A stretch of DNA of 64,000 nucleotides from contig JANEZZ010002355.1 of NCBI GenBank assembly GCA_026122225.1, forward strand, positions 558,001-622,000, read 5' to 3'. Source of the DNA: Heloderma charlesbogerti. Its lineage: Eukaryota > Chordata > Lepidosauria > Squamata > Helodermatidae. A model generated the notes under the pieces. That model saw only the letters and a program-made list of their open reading frames with translations. It searched no databases and was not told the DNA's origin. Shown in pieces: positions 30,617 to 42,244 of this stretch. The translations under genes were made by a program, and so were the position numbers. Position 1 is the stretch's first letter. Each line of letters opens with the position of its first letter.

Positions 30617-32022
30617 GGGTACAATCCTATCGGGATAGGTGGCTGCCTCCAAACTCGGAGGCGACTGCCTATCCAATGCAGGGCAGGACCAGCGTGGACG
30701 GGATCTTCTCCTCTGCACTTCAGCCGCTCTGCATTTGTGGCTAGACAACCGATTTCAGCTGTCTAGCCATGGGAAGTTGGAGCGGGGAGGGGGCAGAGAG
30801 GCCAGACGATGCATAGGAAGCATTGGAAAGGCACTTCTGCGCTCCCCACCCTGGCCTGACCCAGGAACGCCCTGTTTTTGCTGCTTCGCACTGCTGTTAT
30901 AAGCGCGGAGCAAGGGGCTGATCTGCACTACAATGCTGCGTGGGAGGGGGTGGAGGTCGGATCTCAGGGAACTGGCCTATCCTATGGCCATCTAGCCTCT
31001 GACTAGGGATGGCAGAGAATTCTGCCACGGATCTCGGTGAGGCTGATTGCACTGGCATTCGGCCCCCCAAAATCTGTGGCGGAATGGCCTGCCCCACTGC
31101 CCCCCCATGGATCCCCCCTGGGACGAGACTTACCTGGGGCGGATCTTCCGGGCTGCGGCGGCTCCAGCGGCAGCTGCAGAGGCGGCGGGTGTGGCAGCTG
31201 GTCTTCCGACCGGCTGCCGCCGTCGCCATTTCCAGTGTTAAAAAAAAAAAAAAAGACGTGATAGGCTACGTAAAGATTTACGTAGCCTATCATGGCTAGG
31301 TTTTAAAAAAAACACGATGTGATAGGCTACATAAATCTTTACATAGCCTATCACGTCTGACTTTAAAAACAAACAAACGCGCGTATGCAAATGGCGGCGG
31401 CTACGGCTGCCACCATTTGCGTTCCTTTTTTTTGGCCGTCTTAGTCTACGTAAATATTTATGTAGACTATGACGGTGAAAATAAAGGAGAACACAAATAG
31501 CGTAGCGGGTGCTATTTGCATCCCCTTTTGATTCGCCGTTTTCGCCTACGTAAAGATTTACGTAGGCTAAAACGGGGAATCAAAAAGGGACACAAATAGC
31601 GCCCGCTACGCTATTTGCATTCCCCTTTATTTTCGCCGTCATAGTCTATGTAAATATTTACATAGACTAAGACGGCCAAAAAGAAGGAACGCAAATGGTG
31701 GCGGCCATAGCCGCCGCCATTTGCATATGCGTTTTTTTTTGTTTTTTGTTTTTTTACCCAGAGCCCTCCGTGGCTGGAAATCCTGCTGCGGATGGCTCTG
31801 GCCTGGCTGGGCCTGGCTGGGCCTGGCCAGCTGCTCTGCGGAGCTGCCGTGGAGCACAGCCGGCCGTTCAAGGATTCCGGGGGGAGGAACGGAGCGCCTC
31901 CCCCCCGGCGAGGATTCCAGGGGGAGGGACGGAATGCCTCCCCCCCCATAAACATAATCCGCAAACAGGTAAGTGACTTTTGTACATCCCTACCTCTGAC
32001 TAGCAGCCATAGGATTGTGCCC
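30617..32022. mobile_element. Harbinger-like non-autonomous element interrupted by a TAGGGATG element
   Basis: Left end GGGTACAATCCTATCGGG, right end 'ccataggattgtgccc', flanked by TCA (30614-30616) and TAA (32023-32025). About 410 bp once 31004-31992 and one TSD copy are removed. The palindrome 'ctccaaactcggaggc' is near its left end. Confidence 0.7.
31004..31992. mobile_element. TAGGGATG-type DNA element, hairpin-rich
   Basis: 989 bp; TAGGGATGGCAGAGAATTC ... GACTTTTGTACATCCCTA with a perfect 8-bp duplication CCTCTGAC (30996-31003 and 31993-32000). The interior holds inverted repeats at about 31259-31290, 31320-31352, 31387-31420, 31442-31472, 31495-31520, 31543-31572, 31590-31617, 31637-31670 and 31692-31724. 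The last seven are mirror-arranged around the one near 31558. No transposase. The frames over 90 codons come from GC-rich ends. Confidence 0.93.
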
Positions 32023-32127
32023 TAAATTAATTTTTATTGATTTTTATTTATTTCATTTCATTTCTATACCGCCCAATAGCCGATTTTATCTGTATGTTTC
32101 CCTGAGATCTTAATGACATAGGGAGGG

Positions 32128-32184
32128 ATACAAATGTTTTAAATAAAATAAAATAAAATAATAAAATAAAATAAAATAAAATAA
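32128..32184. repeat. (AAAAT)n repeat at a LINE tail
   Basis: Pentanucleotide run following 'gggagggatacaaatgtt', a LINE 3' end. A minus-strand L2 tail ('ctataccgcccaatagccg') lies just left at 32062-32083. Confidence 0.8.
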
Positions 32185-32488
32185 AGAAAATTATGTACAT
32201 CATGTGTAAGTATTGTACATGTAAGCCGCTGATCTATGATCATAATACAATCTATCTAGCTAACCTTTTAGAATGCTGGAGAAAACTCTACAAAAGCCAG
32301 AAATGATAGGTGGTTGAGGGGAAAGGGGTGGGACATTTCTGAGGAATGGGGCACTCTGGGAAGTGGGTGAGGCATTCTGGGGAATCTTGGAGGGGGGGAC
32401 TGGGAGTCCCAGTGAGACAGATTTGGCTCCCAGGCCTGAGTTTCTCCACCCTTACCCTACACACACATACACAAATTACCAAATACAT

Positions 32489-32490
<2 letters not shown>

Positions 32491-32541
<51 letters not shown>

Positions 32542-32571
32542 GATAGATAGATGATAGATAGATAGATGATT

Positions 32572-32618
<47 letters not shown>

Positions 32619-32619
32619 G
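32491..32619. repeat. (GATA)n array, 129 bp
   Basis: Long tetranucleotide array with a few GATGATA and GATTGATA interruptions near 32540-32575. The minus-strand frame through it is all Ile/Tyr/Leu/Ser and is not a gene. GATA arrays are the core of the Bkm satellite known from snake sex chromosomes, but also occur throughout squamate autosomes. Confidence 0.95.
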
Positions 32620-32639
32620 CTCTATATTTTCTCAATAGA

Positions 32640-34479
32640 GACTTCATCCAAAAACATTCTCATACTTTATAGTCCTAACATACAACAGGATTGCTACAAA
32701 GATGGATTGATATGGATGCAAAGATCGTATCAAGCACCAAATGTAATTACAGCAATAGAGTAGCATCAGGATGTTTATGGTGATTTAATAAAACTTTAGT
32801 TTAGTCTGTTAGTTAATGAGGGCGCTGGAATTTGATATTCGAGCTCACAACACACACCCTGGAGCTTCCTTATTGTGCTTATTGATTGTTGATTTGCACA
32901 CAGAAGTACCCATGATGAATAAAAATGTTTGGCAAAGAAAATAATCTCAAGGTTACAGAGCTCATAATCATTAGATGTTTGTTAGTAGATCATTAACCTT
33001 TAAAATGACAAATTTGCAGCTTGAATGCTGAATAAATCACAAATATGAATGCATGTGGGGTTTTGGGTTTTTTTTAAACCATTATTGAAAAACAGACTCA
33101 ACGATTACAATGAACTAGTTTCAGTTATAACATTCCCAATCTGTCTTTTGCTTTCTGAACTCACGGTGGTGCCAGATTCCATGTCATGCCGATATTGATT
33201 AAATGACTCCTTGGGAAAGTTTCTGCCTGAACATCTACTTGAAAAATTTAAATATGGCTGCTTTGTTCTCCAAATATTGGTATCTCAGCCCACTCCACCA
33301 CAATCAGTTACTCTCTAGCATTAAAAATAAATAAATAGGTAAAACCAGTTCAGTCTTATTAAGTCAGTGGAACAAAACAGATTATACAGGCACTGCAGGC
33401 TGGATGTGGAACCTTCACGGGCCAGAATAGACTCATGGGCCAGAGTTTCTGCAATCCTTAAATCCAATTTAAGCGACTTAAGTGTGAACTAGGGTATGGC
33501 TGGAGTGGCAACAGCAGAGTCAAGCCAGTAAATGCTAGGCAAAGGTGCCAGGATACAGCAACTGGGTTGTGGAAGGAGTGGCTATACCAAATGATAATCT
33601 ATGCTTACCACCCATTCCCAAAAGAAGCATTGATGAATGCTGAAATTCATACATAAATGCCAGGTGATATCTTACAAGTGTAGACATTGGAGTATTGCGA
33701 CTTCATATGTTTTGGATACTAAAAAACCCAAATCTTTTATTTTGGCCTCAAACAGCATGATTTCACTTTATTCAACTTTTGCTCACTTGTTCCCTGCTGA
33801 AATTCCCAGATCCTCTTGGCAATGCTACTGCCAAGCCAGTTATCCCTCACATTATAGTTGAGCTCTTTTTTTATCTTTTCTCTGCGGTGCACTGCTGCCT
33901 CATCTCAACTGGGAAGAATTCTAAGTGATAATGGAAAGAACTTCCTTTTTAAAAAAAAATGGCAGAGAAAGCGCTTCGTTAGGTCCTTCCAGAGCACTTT
34001 ACAGATGTGGGTAGAAAGTTGAGCAATTAAGCACTCCCCACTTCCTCTCCCCTCCCCAACAACAAGCATACTGACATCCCGCAGTGCTAAGTGCCAGATT
34101 GGTTCCAGAGATGAAGAGCCACAGGCTATATAAACCTAAAAATGTCAAACAAAGATTCAATGCAGTACAATTTGGGGTCTCGAGCAGAGCTTCACGTCTG
34201 CTTAAAAAGTATAAAAGGGCAGACTTTTCCTGCTTACAAGTCAATGTTTTAAATATTTATAGCTCTCCTTCCTGTTCTTTTGATCCTTTGTTGCTGCTTA
34301 GCTGGAACTGTAACAGCTTCAGAATAAAAATGAAGTACAAGTGGAAAATATGCCATTTAGGTAGAGCAAATGGCTATGTAAGGTTCTGCTCCGCATATCA
34401 GTGTGAAAAAAGGTGGTGAAAACTGTTCTTTTTGATTTGATCTTAGTAGTTTATTATAAATATTGTATTATATATAAAG
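32640..34479. other. No gene recognised (about 1.8 kb)
   Basis: AT-rich and the longest repeat-poor stretch of the first half. I see no SINE, LINE or DNA element. The 74-, 81- and 111-codon frames around 33637-34419 have no recognisable motif. A conserved non-coding element cannot be excluded by eye. Confidence 0.45.
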
Positions 34480-34545
34480 GGTTGGATTCAGACTTAGTCA
34501 TACTTAGAGCAGACCCATTGAAATCAATGGGGCTTATCCCCAAAT
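34480..34545. repeat. Dispersed MITE-like repeat
   Basis: 'ggattcagacttagtcatac' and 'gcagacccattgaaatcaat' match 11520-11580. The inverted partner is at 35030-35100. Confidence 0.5.
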
Positions 34546-35246
34546 ATAGAAGGGCTTTTTGTCTGGCTCAGTGCAATGTTCTACCCTCTAATCTTTTAGA
34601 GGGTAGCTATAATAAAAGATCCACTTAATAACAGATGTTGCTCCTGCAACAATTCGTTTGTTTGTTTCTTGTGTGGGATTTACATACCACTGAATATAAT
34701 AACATCTCTCAGCAGTTTAGAGGTGTAGTTTGTTCTGCAAGTCTTCTTCAACTGTAGTTTCCAATCCATCAAGGGGCTTGATTTAGCTATTACAGGATTT
34801 TATTACAGGGTTCTAACCTCTTAATTAGAGTATGCACCTACATTTTTGAATGTAGCCATCCAGGTCAGGCCCTTTATGATGGTTTCATGAGTCTGTTCTT
34901 AATTATTTATGTACTATATCCTTTTATACATATTTTATATTTGTATATTCTTTTATTTTGTATTTATGTGGACAGTAGACCATTGATAATAAACTGCTAC
35001 TACAATGGAACTTAAATAAGTCATAACAAACTGAAGTTCCATTGATTTCAATTGGCCTGCTCTAAGTATGACTAAATCTCGGTCTAACGCAAAGTGAACC
35101 ATAGTCCATACACCAATACAGTTACTGATTGCTCCTTAGCAAAGAATCGCGCTTCCACAATTCTGATATGACATAGCGATAATGTAAAATACTTTACATT
35201 ACAACAAAGAACAATATATTGCTGGGTAAATTTGTTTTCCTCCCAG
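34546..35246. other. No gene; LINE-tail-like and MITE-like pieces
   Basis: A T-rich, LINE-tail-like segment lies at 34890-35010, and a MITE-like segment 'gcctgctctaagtatgacta' at 35030-35100 is inverted relative to 34480. Nothing else recognised. Confidence 0.4.
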
Positions 35247-35672
35247 TGTCAAGGGCCCAGCCTCAGGTGATTGATCAGAGAAGTCAAAGTGCAAAACAAG
35301 TGCTTTTATTATGCAAACTATAGTCAGATCAGCAGTGCCTCAGGTTACACTCAGAATCCATGAACAGCAGCAAAGTACCAAGTCTCTGGATAGCTTTGCA
35401 TAATACAGGACCACTTCGGCTGCAAGCAACTCCCTTTGGTTAATGCACTATGTTAGATAGTTGCAATGAAAACTGGTGGCAGCCATCTCTTTGACAAGCT
35501 GAGTGGGTAGTTAAGCCTCTCCCTTAGGGTGGGTCTTTCCAGAGGGACCTTCCCTGCATGGCCAGCCTTTTGGAATGCCTCAGGAGTCGACATTGCTCCT
35601 CTCACTTAGCCCAATGTCTCACCCTGGGATATCATATTTCTAGCTCCTCCTCCTCCTCCTCCAGCTCTGACA
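35247..35672 (-). mobile_element. LTR-like sequence
   Basis: On the minus strand it runs TGTCAGAGCTGG ... GGGCCCTTGACA, with a pA-like signal in 'aagtgcttttattatgc' near 35310 and the 'cagagggaccttccctg' segment shared with the LTR at 17744. The flanks do not form a 5-bp duplication, so the ends may be wrong or the copy rearranged. A CTC-repeat at 35645-35662 codes a Glu run in one minus-strand frame. Confidence 0.45.
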
Positions 35673-35744
35673 TTCCCATGGGTGAATAGGGCCCCGGCTA
35701 GCTGATTAGTTTGCATCTGGACAACCTCCACTCAGGAACTCTTA

Positions 35745-36136
35745 GGGGGCAATCCTATGGCCACTAAAGAGCAGCTAGATAGCCATAGGATTGCTCGGTT
35801 CCCAGAGAACCACCTCCTGGCTGCCTTGTAGGCGGTGTGGATAGTCCCCGTGCTCCGTGCTCATAAGAGTAGCATGGAACAGGGCAAGAGGGGGTGTTTC
35901 CAGGGGCAGGGAATGCGGAACTGCCAGTACGATGTTTCCTATGCATTGTCCAGCCTCCCCACCCCATGCTCCACCATCCCACAGACAGACAAAATCGGCA
36001 GATGAGGTCTAGTTGCGAATGCAGGGCAGCTGGAGCATGGAGGAGAGCATCCCCTCTGCATTCCTCCCACTGTGCATTCAATAGGTGGTTGCTTCTGAGT
36101 TTGGAGGCAGCCACCTCTCCACATAGGATTGCTCCC
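35745..36136. mobile_element. Harbinger-like non-autonomous element
   Basis: 392 bp; GGGGGCAATCCTATGGCC ... ACATAGGATTGCTCCC, preceded by TTA. The right flank is TCC, so the TSD is decayed. Inner palindromes as in 7312-8306. The frames of 125 and 148 codons over it are by-products. Confidence 0.7.
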
Positions 36137-36948
36137 TCCATCTTGTGCAACCTTGGTGCTTCAGCAAACCCTTCCGCTGCCTCCCGCTCTGACTCTGAAT
36201 TAGTTCCCACATCTTTTTGGGGTGCCTCTGCAGAGGTTCCGGGCCCAAATCCCTACACCCACCTACTGTGAAGATTGCAGTGAAGCTCAGAGGAAGCAGG
36301 GAATTCAGGGGGGAAGGGTAGCAGATGGTGTCATGTTCCTGCTAATAAAAAAGTGCCAGCCCTTTGTCCCTGAGAGCCCTGGCTCCACTACACCACTGCT
36401 TACCACCATGAAAGGTGACATTTGGATTTTCTGCAAATGAATATGAAATATCTTGGGCTGTTCTCTGCTTTTAGGGATGTTTAGCATTGTGGCCTTAATT
36501 TCCTTAGTAGACTGGAGAGTCATCAATCTTAACTTTTCACTAAAGCTGGCTAGTATTACACAGGAATGCAGTGAGGGATCCCTGAAGACCTCACTAGCTC
36601 CAAATATTCATCTCTGATTAAGCTCTCCTTCTGTGCATAATATAAGAGAGATTTTAATACAGCCCTCATTTTCTTTCACCCTTTGTTGGGGCCCATGCAA
36701 CGACACCAACAGTGCTGAAAATAGCCTCACAGAAGTAACATATATTCACTTTTTAATCCTTGGCATCTTTTGAAAGAAGCATAATTAGGTGCTAATTTGT
36801 CACACTGGTGCTGAAAGGAAACAATTGTTTATGTAAATTGAATTAAGCAGGATGTTGTATTTCACAAATCTGAACTGGTGTCATTGATGTTTTGGTATTT
36901 GTTTTTATTTTCCAGGCTCATCATCTTCACCTAAACTAAAATGCCTGA
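36137..36948. other. No gene recognised
   Basis: Mixed single-copy looking sequence. 36150-36270 has an LTR-like 'tcccgctctgactctgaat' segment that could belong to the LTR-like sequence at 35247, separated by the Harbinger-like element. Not resolved. Confidence 0.35.
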
Positions 36949-37084
36949 AGGCACAATCCTATACATATTTAGACAGAAACACATCCTACAACTCCCAGCA
37001 TTCCTCAATCATCCATGCTGGCTGGGGAATGCTTGGAGTTGTAGGACTTTCTTTTCCTGTCTAAACATGCATAGGATTGCTCCC
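36949..37084. mobile_element. Palindromic Harbinger-like MITE
   Basis: Near-perfect inverted repeat: 'ggcacaatcctatacat' with 'catgcataggattgctccc', and inside 'cctacaactcccagcatt' with 'aatgcttggagttgtagg'. Flanks TGA and TAA. Same family as 54135-54214 and 57040-57174. Confidence 0.75.
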
Positions 37085-37187
37085 TAAATAGAAAATAGGG
37101 TATAAATAGAAAAGAGGTAAGTAGTGCTGTTTTCAGGTTTTAGAGGGCCCTTGGGGAAGATGCTCTGAGTAGGTCCTCTCCCTAAAT

Positions 37188-37568
37188 TAGGGTGACCACT
37201 TACGCATCACCAAAAAAAAAAAAGAGGTAAAAAAAGGACACAGATTCATGTAATGTTTGAATATGCTAATTTATATCTATAGAAGTACATTTAGAAATAA
37301 TGACTATATATTAAATAGAAATACAACACATCTTACCATACCGGGCAAGGCTCTCACTAGGTGACCTGCGTACCTGTCCAGATGCTAACCAGAATTTGTC
37401 CAGATTGGCAAATTCAAGACCTCTTGCTCTCCTTTCTTATGGTTTTAATGGTTCTTTATCTTTAAACCAGACTTGGACTGGACAGCCCGTCAAATGGGGC
37501 ACAACTTCAAATAGCGGACTGCCCTTTGACAGACCTTCAAATAGATGACTGTAAAGTAGGGCACCCTA
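37188..37568. mobile_element. TAGGGTGGCC-type hAT-like element
   Basis: 381 bp; TAGGGTGACCACTTACGCATC ... AAAGTAGGGCACCCTA. Flanks CCCTAAAT (37180-37187) and CCCACAAT (37569-37576) agree at 6 of 8. The interior aligns with 17662 and 56333 copies ('tagaaataatgactatatat'). Non-coding. Confidence 0.7.
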
Positions 37569-37577
37569 CCCACAATA

Positions 37578-37969
37578 TAGGGATGTCAGAGAAATCAGCA
37601 ATGGAATGAAATTAGCTCGGATTTTCAGGAATCCGAACCATGAATTCCACAGTGGACTGGCTTTACCCTGTTGGGTAAAGTCCGTGGATTTGCAGACTGA
37701 TTTTCTAACTTTCCTGAATATTGCGCAAATTTCATCCCAGAAAAAGACACACACACACACAAATGGCTAAGAATGTGCCCATAGGTTAAAGTGTGAAAAT
37801 GTGCATTTGGGGAGGATCTTTCCATTTTTGGATATGTGCATGTGCACAATTGCACATTTGCACAAATTCGGAAATACGATTCCATCAATGGATGGATGAT
37901 AGAAGGAAAGGTGCCTGAAAATCTGCGAAACACAGATGAAATGGATTTTTCCCAGTCTGTACTTCCCTA
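37578..37969. mobile_element. TAGGGATG-type DNA element
   Basis: 392 bp; TAGGGATGTCAGAGAAATC ... CAGTCTGTACTTCCCTA. Flanks CCACAATA and CCTAAATG agree at 5 of 8. The interior resembles 39771-40210 in the reverse direction ('aaatgtgcatttggggagg', 'catcaatggatggatgat'). Confidence 0.65.
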
Positions 37970-39120
37970 CCTAAATGGGCCCACCTCTTCCTTGCCACTG
38001 TTGCCATTCATTTACCTCTCCTTCTGTGTCTAGTTGGCACCCCTGTCCACAGAGTGAGGAGACAATGTATATGGAGGTTACTGCTCTTTGTCCTTGCTCC
38101 TCTCACAGCTCAATTGCTCAGAGTGAGCAGGTAAACAGGAAGAAACATCATAGAGGAGGAGAAACAGGACTCCAAAAATTGGAAATGGGCCCCTGCTGGG
38201 GTGTGGGCCTCAGCAGAAGCCCAATAATGCCAAGCTCTGACGCCAGTAATGGCTTTTTACTAATGAGGTACATGTCAAATGCAGGGGGTGGGGGGGAACA
38301 TTTGTGGAAACATGGCCAAACAGACAGGCTATAGCTGAGTGGGCAAGTGGTTACATGCCAACCTCAACCACCCCTTCCTGTTCTTGTATTTGCCCCACTT
38401 TCCTTTCCCTTGGCTCCTATGTTCCGGAAGAAAACTGCTTTGTTTATTCCCTTGAACTAAGAAAGCAAACTTTCGCCTTGGCAGTCATAAACCTTTGCCT
38501 GGGTGGAGCAAAAATTTCACAAAGACTAATTCAAATCGCACTCCTTGCATGGCAGGGCAATCAAATGTATGTGCATCCGAACACGCTAATGAGGCAGAAA
38601 CCTGTGAAGTTAATTCCTACAGAAGTGTATAAGGGCATCTTCCTGCCTATGGACCAATTTCTGTAGCAGCGTAAAGCACAGTTGGTGACTCATGCACTGC
38701 CAGAAGTTGTGTTGTGGAGAAAAAAGATGACATCTAGTGATCAGAAAGGAAATCACAGCCATGTATTTTTGGATGCCTTAATCATCATACACTTCCACAT
38801 CAGTGCTCAAACAGATGGGAAGAAAGGGAAAGCCTTAATGGAATCCACAAGCCCCAGCCCTTAACTCCCCATGACTCTTCACCCTACCTCACCAAGTTTT
38901 AGCTAAATCACACCCCCATAGCTTTCTATAACAGTAAGATGACTGTCACAAAAAATATGGGAACTAAGCCCTCAGCCCTCCTGTAAGTCCAAGGAGGCAA
39001 GATAGGAAGGCACCAAATGCAAGAATATGCCAGAATATGCATTTGCACATGCAAATGCAAATGGAAGAATATGGATAGAAGACCTTAAAGATTCACAGTG
39101 ATTGGCGCATAGGTCTAATG
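37970..39120. other. No gene recognised (about 1.1 kb)
   Basis: The 119- and 120-codon plus-strand frames at 37975-38334 and 38304-38666 lack recognisable domains. No repeat identified apart from a short 'gaatatgc/gcaaatgc' run near 39025-39075. Confidence 0.4.
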
Positions 39121-39263
39121 CAATCTTCCACAACGTGATGCCCTCCAGTTATTTTGGACTTCAGTTCCCATCATTCCAGACCATTGACCATGCTGGCTGG
39201 GGCTGATGAGGGTCATGGTCCAAAACATCCAGAAGGCACCACATTGGGGAAGACTGGTCAAAG
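39121..39263. mobile_element. Palindromic MITE
   Basis: 'gtgatgccctccagttat' and 'ggacttcagttcccatcat' on the left answer 'gatgagggtcatggtcc' and 'catccagaaggcaccac' on the right around 39190. Relatives are at 55062-55142 and 58005-58118. Superfamily not assigned. Confidence 0.65.
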
Positions 39264-39489
39264 GCATTTCAAGCCTGTTGTGTCCTCCTCAGGGTCAACT
39301 GCTTTCAAAAAGAAACTTCTTTGAGACAGCATGGAGGTCATTTGGTTGAAATGATTTGGTCATTTCTTTTGGAGAGAGCTAAATCACTCGCCCCCGAAGA
39401 AGAGTCCACAGACACAAAATGTGTTTGTCCAATAAACCATCCTCTATGTATCTTCGAGATCCCTGCCCTCCACCCAGCATTTGAGCACT

Positions 39490-39560
39490 AGAATCATAGA
39501 TTCATAGGGTTGGAAGGGGCCCTCAAGACCATCGAGTCCAACCCCCTGCTCAGTGCAAGA
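39490..39560 (-). mobile_element. CR1 LINE 3' end remnant
   Basis: 'gaatcatagattcatagggt' and 'accatcgagtccaaccccct' are the reverse complement of the CR1 terminus, including the octamer-type tail. Confidence 0.8.
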
Positions 39561-39770
39561 AGCCTGATTCCCAAGCGGTCTCCCATTCAAGTACTAACCA
39601 GGGCTGACGCTGACCCTGCTTAGCTTCCAAGATGAGATGAGAGCAGGCACATCCAGCCAATGGTGCCAATAGGGCAGGACTTCGGGGCAGAAGCCCTGGG
39701 CCCTATTCAGCAAGATGAGCTGGAGGGTCCCCAAACACAGCAGGGCTTACTTTGAAGTAAGTGAAGTAAT

Positions 39771-40210
39771 TACGGATGTACGGATTTTGTAAAATCTGTT
39801 CCCTCTGAATTTTGCAGATTGTGAGGTGGCTTGGGTTCCATCATCCACTCAATGATGTAATAATTTTCCCTAATTTGCACAAATTCACATTTATGCAAAT
39901 TTGCATTTGTGCAAATTATCACTTGCAAAAATGTACAAATCCACCCCCACCCCCAAATCCACAAATCGACCCGCCAATGCACATTTTCATGCTTTAGCCT
40001 GTGGGGGCCATGCATATTTTCAGCCAGTGTTTTTTTTTTAATTGTATGTTTTTTTCTACAGCCAAATTCCAGAAAATAATTAAAAAATGGTCTGCAAGTC
40101 TGTGGAATCCATGCAACTTGGGAAAGGCCAGTCCACTGCAGAATCTGTGGGTCAGATTCATAGAAATTCAAACTCATTTGATTCTGTTGCAGATGTTTCC
40201 GACATCCCTA
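39771..40210. mobile_element. TAGGGATG-type DNA element
   Basis: 440 bp; TACGGATGTACGGATTTTG ... TTTCCGACATCCCTA with a perfect 8-bp duplication GAAGTAAT (39763-39770 and 40211-40218). The interior is rich in 'tgcacaaattcacatttatg' short inverted and direct repeats. Non-coding. Confidence 0.9.
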
Positions 40211-40218
40211 GAAGTAAT

Positions 40219-40529
40219 ACACATTGCCATAAAAATATAAAATATATAATACACTTTGCCCCCATAAGAACATTAAGACCAGGGTCTAAAATTATCTAGC
40301 TGCCCCACTGACTGCAATTCAAAGTACTGAGCCCCACTGTGGCAGTTATACACAATGGGATGTGGGCCCAAGCTTGTGCACCCTGCCCCCCCACACACAC
40401 ACTAAGTACAAATGTGAACTGAGAAGGCTGGAATGCTCATGCAAGTAGGTCTCACTCATGTGACCTGTTCACTGTGAAAAAGGGTGGTGGCTTGAGCCTG
40501 AAGTTCACTCCCATGTCCTGCCATGTTGT
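40219..40529. other. No gene recognised
   Basis: No feature identified apart from a short CACA run near 40393. Confidence 0.4.
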
Positions 40530-40672
40530 TGTATTATTTGTTTTATGTTATTACATGAATGGGTTTATATTTTATATAACGTATTTTAATGGTTTTTAAA
40601 TTTTGTGAACTGGCCAGAGTTTCAGCTCTGGGGCGGTATAGAAATATAATAACTGAAATGAAATGCCAGGTA
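40530..40672 (+). mobile_element. L2-type LINE 3' tail
   Basis: T-rich UTR, 'gtgaactggccagagtttc', then 'ggcggtatagaaatataat'. Matches the tails at 190-255 and 8310-8362. Confidence 0.65.
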
Positions 40673-42175
40673 CAACCTACATGCTAGGAGCAAGGGTGAT
40701 CTTAGGGTAGATCCGCATGGCCCTTTCTCTCTAGTTTGTTGAGACCTTGTTGAACCTAGTTTTATGAAGGGTTCATCTTTTAGCTATACAGCTCTTAAAA
40801 ACTTATGCCAGAATAAATGTAAATATTTAATTTATTAAATATTTAATAAATTAATAAATATAAATAAATAAACACAGAGGCATACATATGTAATTCTGGG
40901 AAGTACAGAAACCTGGGAGATAAATACTGAGTAGGATGGACCTAAAACCTCTGGATAAGTCAGTTCTCTTCAGGGTTTCCTTTTCAGTTTACTTGCCCAA
41001 CCACACTCTGGCCATAAAGCTCCTTTAAAGAGCATCACCATGGCTATATCCTTACAATGTTCTGATGGCAGTGACAGACACCAAAACCACCAACGACATG
41101 GGAAGCTATTTTTTTAGAAGAGACTCCTACACAGCTCAGGTGATTTTAACCAAGTCAGTATTTGAAAAAAGAAGGCCACAAGCAGGTTAGGCTGTCTCCA
41201 TCAAGACTTAAACAAGGCAGAGCACAAACAGTACATCAGTAGCTGAGGGCGCCTAAACTCCCATTAAAAACCAGCAAAAGTTTGAACGTCTATCAAGACA
41301 GCAAAGGGTCTCTGTCCTCAAAGCAGATAAATAAGGATGATAGCTTTCACCACAAGGAGTGTGAGTGACAAGAGGATCTGTGAATATTAAAATGGAGGAT
41401 TCTTCAAAGAGAATGAAGTTACTAAGTATAGTTTAATCTGATACCTATAATTAGAGATCAGCTCATCCAGTACTGCAAATTTCAGTCCTTTTTGATCTCC
41501 GGCTATTCACACAGCATAATGTGACATCATTCAGACAAATAGCAATCACGCAGATGGTTATATAAAAAAAAACCTGATTACACAAAAGGGTTTCAAGCTC
41601 TTTCAAAAACAGCCCATAAAGAGACCCAGAAAAGCTTTACCATCCAATCTCCTGCAAGACAGAAGACTGCCTCAAAATGAAGTATTGTGTTATATTACAT
41701 CTATAAAATGCAATGCAAGCTACATCTATATACATTCATTTGGTTGAACTCATAAAGTCCTGCTCTTGAACTGTTCATGTTCAAGAGCCACTTTTTGACC
41801 ATCCTTACCCTGTAGTTTTCACTGGGGAGTGCCAATGGAATTGATTGAAATGTCAAGATGGCTGAAACTGTTGTCCAGCGCGAAGATCTTTTCAATTCAA
41901 AACATTTACCCCCAAATGTATTGTTCATAATGGTACTTACCTACAAAAGAAACAAACATAAAATATTTAAGTGTTGAGCAAAAATTAAAAAGTGACCAGA
42001 ATGCAGTACTAACACTGTACAGTAGATGAAAATGTGCTGTTCACAATTGTATAGATCAATTATTTAAACTTTTCAAACATACAGTTAGGCATATAAAATG
42101 ACAAACAGCCCAAGTCTATGCATGGTGACTCAGATACAAGTCCCATTAAGTTCATCAGAGTTTATTCCCAAGGGA
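40673..42175. other. No gene recognised (about 1.5 kb)
   Basis: AT-rich, no confident repeat apart from a (TAAA)n-like patch near 40820-40872 and a MITE-like segment 'tatgcatggtgactcagat' at 42116-42170 related to 57911-57995. Confidence 0.4.
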
Positions 42176-42244
42176 GGGAGCAATCCTATTGGGATAGGCG
42201 GCTGCCTCCAAACTTGAAGCGACTGCCTACCCAATGCATGGTGA

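Noticed and set aside
32288..32647. 119-codon Ile/Tyr/Leu/Ser-rich protein
   Set aside because: It is the translation of the (GATA)n array and its flanks.
35764..36271. 148- and 125-codon overlapping frames
   Set aside because: They span a Harbinger-like non-autonomous element and its flanks; chance frames in GC-rich palindromic sequence.
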